Positions 1 through 7,109 of a DNA stretch of 64,000 nt are shown piece after piece. Source of the DNA: Candidatus Nitrosotalea sinensis. GTDB taxonomy: Archaea > Thermoproteota > Nitrososphaeria > Nitrososphaerales > Nitrosopumilaceae. Where the stretch lies: contig NZ_FRFC01000003.1 in assembly GCF_900143675.1 (NCBI RefSeq), forward strand, positions 653,561 to 717,560, written 5' to 3'. How positions within the stretch are numbered: the stretch's first letter is position 1; the number at the start of each line of letters is the position of its first letter. Made by a program: the position numbers and the translations under genes. Under the pieces are notes generated by a model that was not told the origin of the DNA, did no database searches, and worked only from the letters and a program-made list of their open reading frames with translations.

Positions 1-530
1 TTTGGCCTTGACATGTTGTTTACAAACCTCTCAACCGAAGTCTCTGAGATCTGCTTTCCTGGACCTACCATCATCTGATATGCATTTTTGACAGAATCCT
101 TGTTTGGATATAGTGCTGCCATTGTATATGCATCAAGTGTGGGAGTTGATTTTCGCATGATTCCTGCAGGTGATATCAAGATGATTTTTTCAATAATGTC
201 ATTTTGTGATGCAGCACATTCTATTACTATCTGTCCACCAAGTGAGGTGCCAATCAGAAATGTCTTTTTTATTCCAACTGCATTCATGAAATTAAATACA
301 AATTTTGTAAAAAATTCTGGAGTGTAATCAACTGATGGCTTGTCGCTCTGCCCGTATCCTATAAGATCTGGAGCTATGACGCGATATTTCTTGCTCAAAA
401 ATGGAAATAGGTTGTTCCATCTTTCCGCATACCCTCCAAGACCGTGAAGCAACACAATGGTGCGATCAGAATTTCCGTCCTCAAGATATCGTATGTTAAA
501 CCTATTGACCTCAACAAATTTTTCCTTCAT
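1..530 (-). CDS. alpha/beta hydrolase, partial (cut by window edge)
   Basis: About 176 residues are visible from an ATG at 530, and the frame is still open at base 1, so the C-terminus is missing. The protein has the classic alpha/beta hydrolase order: an oxyanion-hole segment VLLHGLGG near residue 30, APDLIGYGQSD, and a nucleophile elbow GTSLGG with the catalytic Ser. The acid and His residues would lie beyond the edge. It sits next to PHA synthesis genes and could be a PHA or oligomer hydrolase, but the fold is used for many esters, so the substrate is unknown. It is transcribed in the same direction as the phasin-like gene at 602-1030. Confidence 0.85.
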   Translation of the reverse strand, partial: MKEKFVEVNRFNIRYLEDGNSDRTIVLLHGLGGYAERWNNLFPFLSKKYRVIAPDLIGYGQSDKPSVDYTPEFFTKFVFNFMNAVGIKKTFLIGTSLGGQIVIECAASQNDIIEKIILISPAGIMRKSTPTLDAYTMAALYPNKDSVKNAYQMMVGPGKQISETSVERFVNNMSRP

Positions 531-601
531 TTATCAAATTTTGGAGTTTTTACAAACAAGATAAGTTTTTGCCGATACTAGTTATGACAAGACATCAAGT
601 A

Positions 602-1030
602 TTATTTGCTTGAAACCTTTGGTATGGACGCTGAAGCGTATTCTAACATCTTGGCATACGTTGACAGCATGGCCTTTACCTGGTTGTCGTATGATTCTAG
701 TGCCATCTTTGCATTATCTACAAATGTCTTTTGCATGTTGGAGAACATCTCTATCTGTGATATTGCAGTCTGCGACATTATCTTGGAAAACTTTTCAAAT
801 GACTCGATTGCTTTTTGGTCCACTCCAAGCTTGTCTTCCAGTTCCTTTTCTGCGATATAACATGTGCCAAAAAAGTCCCTGGCAATGCGCAAACCCTCTG
901 ACTGCAAGTCTGCAAAGCCCTCAATGTATAATGGCAGCAAGCCTTCTAGTTTCATGATGACATCGTTTGTACTATCTCGCATGACATCACATACTGAGAG
1001 GGGGCTTTTTGATTCGGTCTTTTGGGCCAT
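602..1030 (-). CDS. phasin-like PHA granule protein
   Basis: A 142-residue, almost entirely helical, amphipathic protein with no signal peptide or membrane segment. Its pattern (FADLQSEGLRIARDFF near residue 40, then FEKFSKIMSQTAISQIEMFSNMQKTF) resembles phasins, which coat polyhydroxyalkanoate granules. Sequence identity in phasins is always low, so much of the call rests on context: it is divergent from phaE-phaC with a 98-base shared promoter region. The ATG at 1030 follows an AT-rich leader with a possible TATA box. Its exact role (coat protein or granule size control) is inferred. Confidence 0.6.
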   Translation of the reverse strand: MAQKTESKSPLSVCDVMRDSTNDVIMKLEGLLPLYIEGFADLQSEGLRIARDFFGTCYIAEKELEDKLGVDQKAIESFEKFSKIMSQTAISQIEMFSNMQKTFVDNAKMALESYDNQVKAMLSTYAKMLEYASASIPKVSSK

Positions 1031-1057
1031 GATGCCATTTATACCATTAACATGTTT

Positions 1058-1082
1058 TTAACAATTTGCAATCATTAACAAT
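1058..1082. promoter_or_regulatory. direct repeats TTAACAAT between phasin gene and phaE
   Basis: The 8-base word TTAACAAT occurs at 1058-1065 and again at 1075-1082, 17 bases apart, in the region shared by the divergent phasin-like gene and phaE. The spacing of somewhat under two helical turns would suit a dimeric regulator. The AbrB-type protein encoded at 3204-3608 is the obvious local candidate, but this is inference. Confidence 0.35.
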
Positions 1083-1128
1083 GTCAAGTAATCCCTATAT
1101 GCATTGAGTCCTAACTTATTTTGTTTTC

Positions 1129-1704
1129 ATGTCTACACCTGATGAGAAAAAACTATTGACAGGATTCAAGCACAATTCACTATTTTGGACAGACCTGCTG
1201 TATTTGATGTCAAATAGGCAACAATCAATTGCAGCAACAGGACCGTTTCGTAAATTTGCAATCAATGCCAAAAACATTAGCACTGAAACTATAGAGATGA
1301 ATGAAGACTTGGCAGAGTTTAACAAAAGACTTGGCACATACTACAAGCAACTATCTGATACCTGGAATGATGCGCAAGGTGAGTACACAAGAAAGGTGCC
1401 TGAACTGCCAAATGATGTAGAACACATCGAGGCATCAAAGAGGATCTGGATTGACATATTTGAGAATTATTTCACAAGGTTGTTTGATTCTGTAGAATTT
1501 GCAGAAAATTTTGGCAAACTGGTGACAAGTGAGCTTGAGATTGCCAAGCACTGGAATAACATTGCATCCACGCTGCTTGAGAGTGCAAACATGCCTACAA
1601 AAAAAGAGATGGATGAGGTGTACAAAGAGTTACACTCTTTGCGAAAAAGAGTTGCCAAACTTGAAAAAATAGCAAACAAGGAAGTACAAGAAAATGACAA
1701 ATGA
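1129..1704 (+). CDS. phaE: PHA synthase subunit PhaE (class III)
   Basis: A 191-residue soluble helical protein encoded immediately before phaC, overlapping it by 11 bases, which suggests translational coupling. The C-terminus (NMPTKKEMDEVYKELHSLRK near residues 155-175, ending in a coiled coil) matches the conserved PhaE tail that contacts PhaC. PhaE activates PhaC and forms the class III synthase heteromer. It is shorter than bacterial PhaE (about 350 residues) and near the length of haloarchaeal forms. The ATG start lies after an AT-rich leader divergent from the phasin-like gene. Confidence 0.85.
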   Translation: MSTPDEKKLLTGFKHNSLFWTDLLYLMSNRQQSIAATGPFRKFAINAKNISTETIEMNEDLAEFNKRLGTYYKQLSDTWNDAQGEYTRKVPELPNDVEHIEASKRIWIDIFENYFTRLFDSVEFAENFGKLVTSELEIAKHWNNIASTLLESANMPTKKEMDEVYKELHSLRKRVAKLEKIANKEVQENDK

Positions 1705-2758
1705 AATCAGGGTAGACCCTAAGGTAATTGCTGAATTTATCAAGCTAAATGCCAACATATTCGAGGCTCCAAACTTTGCCAAGTCTTTAGAAGAGGTGGA
1801 CCTTGAAACAACTCCATACGAGGTAGTCTACTCTGAAGGAAAGGTCCGTCTGTTGCATTTTGTGCCACAGGTGCAAAGACAACTCAAGACACCGCTTGTC
1901 ATTGCATATGCACTTGTAAACAGATTTCACATTTTAGATATTCATCCAAAAAAGAGTTGGGTGCGAAATTTGCTCAACCAGGGAATTGATGTATATCTAA
2001 TAGATTGGGGAACTCCAACCCAGATAAACCGACATGAGGGCTTTGATGACTATGTCAACGGGTACATGGACAACTGCGTTGACTATGTTTTGAATGAATC
2101 ACAATCAAAACGAGTGTCATTGCAGGGCTATTGCACAGGCGGTACGCTATCTACAGTATATGCTGCACTGCATACAAACAAGGTACAAACACTTACACTT
2201 ACTGCACCTATAATCGATGGACGACGGGACAGCACGGTAGTGTCAAATCTTGCCAAGCACCTGGATGTTGACAAGCTAATTGACACACTTGGCAACATGC
2301 CGCCTGAGATGATGTACTATGTTTTTTCCATACTCAAACCATTTGAGCAAGGATTTGAAAAATACCTGAATTTCTTCAAAAACATTCACAATAAAGACTA
2401 TGTGGACAACTTTTTGCGTGTTGAAAAGTGGGTCTCTGACACACCTCCGATTCCTGGTGAGCTGTATCGCCAGTGGATTAAAGACGTCTACCAGGAGAAT
2501 CTCTTGATAAACAACAACATGTATGTGGCAGGAAGGCGGGTCTCACTCAAAAATATAACAATGCCGCTTCTCACGCAGGTTGCAGTAGGGGACCATCTGG
2601 TATCCCCTGAATGCAGCATGCCTATACACTATGCAGTATCTTCTGAAGACAAGACCTTGAAAATATACCCTACAGGACACGTTGGAATGATTGCAAGCTC
2701 TTTCTCGCAGAAAAAAGTTCTTCCCGAGTTTGCCCAGTGGCTTGCTCAAAGATCATAA
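1694..2758 (+). CDS. phaC: PHA synthase subunit PhaC (class III)
   Basis: This 354-residue enzyme polymerises hydroxyacyl-CoA into polyhydroxyalkanoate. The catalytic triad is visible: Cys147 in a lipase-like box GYCTGG (145-150), Asp300 in VGDHL and His329 in TGHVG. Positions and overall length closely match class III PhaC (about 355 residues). The conserved DWGTP segment is at 104-108. With PhaE it forms the synthase. Substrates are probably (R)-3-hydroxybutyryl-CoA or similar, which the thaumarchaeal 3HP/4HB carbon cycle could supply (inference). The downstream phasin-like gene is convergent, with A-rich sequence between. Confidence 0.95.
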   Translation: MTNEIRVDPKVIAEFIKLNANIFEAPNFAKSLEEVDLETTPYEVVYSEGKVRLLHFVPQVQRQLKTPLVIAYALVNRFHILDIHPKKSWVRNLLNQGIDVYLIDWGTPTQINRHEGFDDYVNGYMDNCVDYVLNESQSKRVSLQGYCTGGTLSTVYAALHTNKVQTLTLTAPIIDGRRDSTVVSNLAKHLDVDKLIDTLGNMPPEMMYYVFSILKPFEQGFEKYLNFFKNIHNKDYVDNFLRVEKWVSDTPPIPGELYRQWIKDVYQENLLINNNMYVAGRRVSLKNITMPLLTQVAVGDHLVSPECSMPIHYAVSSEDKTLKIYPTGHVGMIASSFSQKKVLPEFAQWLAQRS

Positions 2759-2778
2759 AAAAAAGTAAAAAAATTATG

Positions 2779-3192
2779 TTAGTTCTTGCTTGGAGTCCAT
2801 GCTGAGAACCAAGATTGCAGTATGTTTGCATCCATTGTTGTAAATGCCTTGAGGTTGTCATTGAAGGTCTTTACATTTTGTCTTGCTGCCTCCATTGCTG
2901 CTAGTACCGCCTTGTTCTGAACTGAACTTGTCTTTAGAATTTCTTCAGTTGCATCATTTATTGCCTTGATGTATGTTGGCGGGAGGTTTGCATTAAATCC
3001 ATTCTTTGTTGCTGATTCCTGCTGGAATTCAATTGCAGATTCTACTGCATTTTTGTATGCTGTTGCAAATTCCTGCTGGAGGTTTGATGCTGCCTGGATG
3101 TATTGAGTGATGTTTTTCTCTGCTTCCTCAAAGTATCTGTTTATGTTTTGCTTGTACACTGCATATGCTTCTTTTGTTTCTGTCTTGCTCAT
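2779..3192 (-). CDS. phasin-like PHA granule protein
   Basis: A 137-residue helical protein rich in Gln, Ala and Asn (NITQYIQAASNLQQEFATAY near residues 27-46; AVLAAMEAARQNVKTFNDNL near 95-114), typical of phasins. There is no signal peptide. It lies 11 bases after the AbrB-fusion gene on the same strand, so the two are probably co-transcribed. It most likely coats PHA granules together with the product of 602-1030, with which it shares composition but little obvious sequence. Confidence 0.7.
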   Translation of the reverse strand: MSKTETKEAYAVYKQNINRYFEEAEKNITQYIQAASNLQQEFATAYKNAVESAIEFQQESATKNGFNANLPPTYIKAINDATEEILKTSSVQNKAVLAAMEAARQNVKTFNDNLKAFTTMDANILQSWFSAWTPSKN

Positions 3193-3203
3193 CTTTTCAC
3201 CTC

Positions 3204-3608
3204 CTATTTCGAATTTCTTTTATTGATTGGAACTATGATGACTTGAACCAAGTCATTTTCCTTGATTCCAATTGCTTCTCGTTCTGCTTCAGGTATTGAG
3301 ATTCTCCCATTGCTTCCAACTGATGTCTTAAATGCACCCCATGATGAAAATTGAGGTAAATTCTGCATTAGGCCAAACCAATTGTACATTGCTTTTGATC
3401 CTGTCTCTGCAAAGTTTTGCACCATGTCAGTCTGTGCACGGGTCGACTTGTCTGCCATCTCCTTTAGTGTATCCAAAGGATTTGATTGATTTGTACGGTT
3501 CATCATCTCTCCAAATGTCTTCATAAAATCCATCTGTGCCCTACCGCTTTTTTGGATCCATTCGCGAAAGATTGCTGATGGGTCCGGTTGGTCATAGTTA
3601 CCAGTCAT
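3204..3608 (-). CDS. phasin-like/AbrB-domain fusion, PhaR-like regulator
   Basis: A 134-residue protein in two parts. Residues 1-90 are helical and phasin-like (WIQKSGRAQMDFMKTFGEMM near 17-36). Residues 94-127 form a swapped-hairpin AbrB/SpoVT domain (VGSNGRISIPEAEREAIGI). Haloarchaeal PhaR, which represses PHA genes and coats granules, also carries an AbrB-like domain, so this is a plausible functional counterpart that senses free granule surface. The gene starts at the ATG at 3608, about 25 bases from a TATA box shared with the divergent aldehyde dehydrogenase gene. Confidence 0.75.
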   Translation of the reverse strand: MTGNYDQPDPSAIFREWIQKSGRAQMDFMKTFGEMMNRTNQSNPLDTLKEMADKSTRAQTDMVQNFAETGSKAMYNWFGLMQNLPQFSSWGAFKTSVGSNGRISIPEAEREAIGIKENDLVQVIIVPINKRNSK

Positions 3609-3609
3609 T

Positions 3610-3640
3610 GGTAATGATAACCAGCTAAAGGTATATAACC
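3610..3640. promoter_or_regulatory. shared bidirectional TATA region and dyad
   Basis: The near-symmetric GGTATATAAC at 3629-3638 lies about 25 bases from the minus-strand start at 3608 and about 30 from the plus-strand start at 3664, so one TATA element could serve both genes. GGTAATGATAACC at 3610-3622 is a near-perfect palindrome between the TATA box and the start codon of the AbrB-fusion gene, a natural autoregulatory site. The regulator assignment is inferred. Confidence 0.5.
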
Positions 3641-3663
3641 CTATTGCTGTACTGGTACAATTG

Positions 3664-5052
3664 ATGTCTATTCAGACAATCAATCCTGCCACTGAATCGC
3701 AAATTGCTCAATATCAAATCATCACTGATGCAGAACTTAAAACCAAGGTGGCAAAATCACGTGAGACTTTTTCCAAGTGGAAGACAGACCCAAAAAAACG
3801 TGCCATGTTTTTGCACTTGCTGTCTGAACAATTGCGAAAAAACAAGGACTCTCTTGCCAAGATTGCAACCCAAGAGATGGGAAAGACAATCAAGGAATCT
3901 GCCGCAGAGGTTGAAAAGTGTGCATGGGTGATGGAGTTTTACGGAGACAATGGGGAGACATTTCTAAATTCTGAAGTAATAAACACTGATGCAAGAAAAA
4001 GCTATATTGCATTTGAACCGCTTGGATTAATTGCAAGTATAATGCCGTGGAACTTTCCATATTGGCAGGCATTGAGATTTGCAGCGCCATCTCTTATGGC
4101 TGGCAACACTATACTTCTCAAGCCCGCAAGTGTCACAATGAACTGTGGACTACAAATTGAGCAAATGTTTCTAAAAGCAGGATTTCCTGAAGGTGTATTT
4201 CAGACACTTGTCAGCGATTCCAAGATGGCAGAAAAATTAATTGATTCTGATATTAATGCAGTTACGTTTACTGGAAGCAATATTGCAGGTTCCAAGGTTG
4301 CTCAAAGGGCAACATCCCAGATAAAAAAATGTGTACTGGAACTTGGTGGCAGCGATCCGTTCATTGTGTGCTCTGATGCTGATGTAGACAAGGCCTCAAC
4401 AGGTGCAGTAAAGGGACGATTCATCAATTGCGGACAGAGCTGCATTGCATCAAAGAGATTTTTTGTAACAAAAAACATAGCAAAAGAGTTCATAGAGCAG
4501 TTTGTACAAAAAACTGAGAAACTTGTTGTAGGTGACCCAATGTCTGACAGTACAGATATTGGCCCTCTTGTAAATGCAGATGGCCTTGCTAGGATTGAGG
4601 CAATGGTAAAAGATGCCACAAGCAAGGGAGCTCAGGTGTTAACAGGCGGAAAAAGACTAGGCAGCAAGGGTTACTTTTACACCCCTACAGTTCTTGGAGG
4701 GATATCACCTGATATGGCAGTGGCAAATGAAGAGGTCTTTGGACCTGTAGCACCTGTCACTATCGTAGAAGACGAGCAAGAGGCAATAAAACTTGCAAAC
4801 CAGTCACAGTATGGCCTTGGGGCAAGCATTTGGACAAAAAACCTGGACAAGGCAGACAAGATGTCAGCACTTGTAGAATCAGGAATTGTATCTGTGAATA
4901 ATGTTGTAATATCAGACCCTAGGATTCCGTTTGGCGGTGTAAAGCACAGCGGATTTGGAAGGGAATTGTCAAGATACGGCATGATGGAATTTGTAAACAT
5001 CAAGTCTGTACGATACTATGATCAGCTAGTACAGCATCATCGCGTAGAATAA
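3664..5052 (+). CDS. NAD(P)-dependent aldehyde dehydrogenase
   Basis: A 462-residue enzyme (ATG at 3664; a TTG immediately precedes it) of the succinate-semialdehyde dehydrogenase-like class. Numbered from the TTG, it shows PWNFP at 129-133, FTGS at 203-206, the general base Glu227 in LELGG, the catalytic Cys261 in GQSC, and EEVFGP at 357-362. It oxidises an aldehyde with NAD(P)+; succinic or malonic semialdehyde would be logical in a 3HP/4HB autotroph. Its divergence from the PHA regulator hints at a link with storage metabolism, but the substrate is not fixed by sequence. Confidence 0.9.
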   Translation: MSIQTINPATESQIAQYQIITDAELKTKVAKSRETFSKWKTDPKKRAMFLHLLSEQLRKNKDSLAKIATQEMGKTIKESAAEVEKCAWVMEFYGDNGETFLNSEVINTDARKSYIAFEPLGLIASIMPWNFPYWQALRFAAPSLMAGNTILLKPASVTMNCGLQIEQMFLKAGFPEGVFQTLVSDSKMAEKLIDSDINAVTFTGSNIAGSKVAQRATSQIKKCVLELGGSDPFIVCSDADVDKASTGAVKGRFINCGQSCIASKRFFVTKNIAKEFIEQFVQKTEKLVVGDPMSDSTDIGPLVNADGLARIEAMVKDATSKGAQVLTGGKRLGSKGYFYTPTVLGGISPDMAVANEEVFGPVAPVTIVEDEQEAIKLANQSQYGLGASIWTKNLDKADKMSALVESGIVSVNNVVISDPRIPFGGVKHSGFGRELSRYGMMEFVNIKSVRYYDQLVQHHRVE

Positions 5053-5078
5053 TATCTTTGAAAAATTAAAAAACAGTC

Positions 5079-5219
5079 CTATCTTACTAGGACTGCTGTA
5101 ATTATTCCTGCTCCAATCATGATGCCTAATCCAAAAAACAAGGCATCAAATGCTATTACTTTCTTAAAGGGAGCACGGACTTCGCCTGCCCACACGGTAG
5201 GTTTTGTTTTGGTCTCCAT
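5079..5219 (-). CDS. small single-span membrane protein
   Basis: A 46-residue frame starting with ATG at 5219. A charged Lys-rich N-terminus (METKTKPTVWAGEVRAPFKK) precedes one hydrophobic helix (residues 23-44) ending in Arg. This looks like a real microprotein with its N-terminus on the cytoplasmic side. It resembles accessory subunits of membrane complexes, but I do not recognise a family. The stop codon lies in a small hairpin (CAGTCCT with AGGACTG, 5074-5094). Confidence 0.5.
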   Translation of the reverse strand: METKTKPTVWAGEVRAPFKKVIAFDALFFGLGIMIGAGIITAVLVR

Positions 5220-5370
5220 GTCTTGTATATGCACTGGGAATCTCATAAGTTGTCATAAGCTTGTATGGTTACAGTTAAGCTAGGTTTGTTACAAGTTAAC
5301 TTGGATTATTTCCTTGTTGATATATCAAAGAGATATCTTGAAATGCCCATGATTCTGCCTTCAGGGTGTA

Positions 5371-5997
5371 ATGAAATACGTTGTATCTTCTGCTGTGTTG
5401 CTTGCATTGTTTGCCGTACTTGCAGTATTGATTTCTCATAATAATTCCGGTATTGTATCATTTGATAATTCTGTGTTGTCTGGTGTAAACCCTGTAGGTG
5501 GAGCACTTGATCATATCATGGTATTTTTGAGCAAATACGGAAGAGAGTTTGTTTGGATTCCTGTTGTTGCAATATTGTTTGTGTTTGGTAAAAAAGATGG
5601 AAGAAAAACAGCAGTGTTTCTTACAATGGCATTTTTGATTTTAATTCCGCTTGGAAGCGTGATAAAGTCAGAAATTGACAGACAAAGGCCTGTAGTATCT
5701 GATGATAGGCTGTTGATAAAAAATGAACATGATGCATCATTTCCGTCAGGACATGCAGTAATGGTGTCGGCAGGCGCAACCATACTATTGTTGACATTTA
5801 ACAGGTCAAGGCAGATTGTATTTTCAATAATGCTTGCTATTGAATCAATATTGGTATCATTTTCTAGAATCTATGTAGGGGTACATTATCCAACAGACGT
5901 GATAGGTGGAATACTTTTGGGCTGTGGCGTATCATTGGCTGTCATTGCATCAGGCAAGTACATGGGGCCAATATTTACAAAAATAAATGGAAAATAA
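5371..5997 (+). CDS. PAP2-family membrane phosphatase
   Basis: A 208-residue protein with about five or six transmembrane helices and all three phosphatidic acid phosphatase 2 motifs: KSEIDRQRP (99-107, K-x6-RP), FPSGH (124-128) and SRIYVGVHYPTD (165-176, SR-x5-H-x3-D). These enzymes remove phosphate from lipid phosphates or pyrophosphates at the outer membrane face. In Archaea a polyprenyl-pyrophosphate recycling role for glycosylation is likely, but inferred. The ATG at 5371 begins a hydrophobic first helix. Confidence 0.88.
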   Translation: MKYVVSSAVLLALFAVLAVLISHNNSGIVSFDNSVLSGVNPVGGALDHIMVFLSKYGREFVWIPVVAILFVFGKKDGRKTAVFLTMAFLILIPLGSVIKSEIDRQRPVVSDDRLLIKNEHDASFPSGHAVMVSAGATILLLTFNRSRQIVFSIMLAIESILVSFSRIYVGVHYPTDVIGGILLGCGVSLAVIASGKYMGPIFTKINGK

Positions 5998-6045
5998 AAC
6001 ACCACTGCTAGACTTAATTATCCAAAATTATTGTATCATGGTATC

Positions 6046-6648
6046 ATGATAGATTCCGAAGTGCAAAAAACTAGGACACCTCAATTTTCAATAAATGAAG
6101 TACTGGTGAACAGGTGGTCGTCAAGATCCTTTGCTAAATATGACATAAAAGACAAGGAACTTTTCTCACTCTTTGAATCTGCAAGGTGGGCACCGTCTGC
6201 ATCAAACAGCCAACCGTGGAGATTTGTGTATGCAAAAAATGGCTCTAGCGAATGGAACGGCTTTTTTGATCTTTTAATTGACTTTAACAAGCAATGGTGC
6301 AAGGATGCATCTGCACTTGTTGTTGTTTTATCAAAAAAAGAGCACAACGGCAAGCCATCCATGACGCACCAGTTTGATACTGGTGCTGCATGGGAAAATC
6401 TTGCAATCCAGGCAGTCTCACAGGGACTTGTCACACACGCAATGGCAGGATTTGACTCTGCCAAGGCAAGAGAAACACTTCAAGTTCCGCAAGACTATGA
6501 TGTAATGATAATGATTGCAATTGGAAAAAAAGGCCAGAAAGAAAAGTTACCTCAAGACCTTCAAGCAAGGGAATCACCAAATACTAGGGTGCCGCTCTCT
6601 GATATTGTAATGCATGGCAAGTTTGGAAACAAAGCTCCTATATCATGA
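6046..6648 (+). CDS. nitroreductase-family flavoprotein
   Basis: A 200-residue FMN enzyme. RWSSRSFAKYDI near residue 23 and ARWAPSASNSQPWRFVYA near 45-62 are the FMN-binding nitroreductase signatures; GAAWENLAIQAVSQGL is the usual core helix. I chose the ATG at 6046; a TTG 15 bases upstream is possible. The stop overlaps the ATG of the next gene by four bases (ATGA), so the pair is an operon. The substrate (quinone, nitro compound or other electron acceptor) cannot be read from sequence. Confidence 0.88.
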   Translation: MIDSEVQKTRTPQFSINEVLVNRWSSRSFAKYDIKDKELFSLFESARWAPSASNSQPWRFVYAKNGSSEWNGFFDLLIDFNKQWCKDASALVVVLSKKEHNGKPSMTHQFDTGAAWENLAIQAVSQGLVTHAMAGFDSAKARETLQVPQDYDVMIMIAIGKKGQKEKLPQDLQARESPNTRVPLSDIVMHGKFGNKAPIS

Positions 6649-7046
6649 AACTTGAACCTGAAGTTGCAAAATTATTCCTTGATGCAAATCTTGGATACAT
6701 TGCAACTATAATGTCTGACAATTCTCCGCAGGTAACACCGGTGTGGATAGACATGGTAGATGATGTCATTCTAGTAAATACCGCACAAGGGCGAGTCAAG
6801 CAAAAAAATGTATCACGGGACCCACGAGTTGCAATATCAATAGTTGACAAGAACAACCCGTACCACATGGTAACAGTTAGAGGCAAAGTGATAGAGCAGA
6901 CAGATGTGGGAGCAAATATTCACATTGACAAGATGGCAAAAAAATATCTCGGTGTGGAAAAATATCCATTTTCAAGACCTGGTGAAAAAAGAATTTTGCT
7001 AAAAATATTGCCAGATAAAGTACATCACATGGTTCCACCTTCCTGA
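6645..7046 (+). CDS. PPOX-type flavin/F420-binding split-barrel protein
   Basis: A 133-residue protein of the pyridoxamine-phosphate oxidase-like split-barrel family. Typical segments are GYIATIMSDNSPQVTPVWIDMVDD (residues 17-40) and KNVSRDPRVAISIVD (53-67), as in PPOX-class F420-dependent enzymes. It overlaps the nitroreductase stop by four bases, so the two flavoenzymes are likely co-expressed. The cofactor may be F420, which thaumarchaea make, or FMN; the sequence alone does not decide. Confidence 0.82.
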   Translation: MKLEPEVAKLFLDANLGYIATIMSDNSPQVTPVWIDMVDDVILVNTAQGRVKQKNVSRDPRVAISIVDKNNPYHMVTVRGKVIEQTDVGANIHIDKMAKKYLGVEKYPFSRPGEKRILLKILPDKVHHMVPPS

Positions 7047-7109
7047 TCTCTTTCTTGCAAACCTGTTTGGAAAATACTTAATAGTGCATATATTCAGGAT
7101 ATCTCCATC

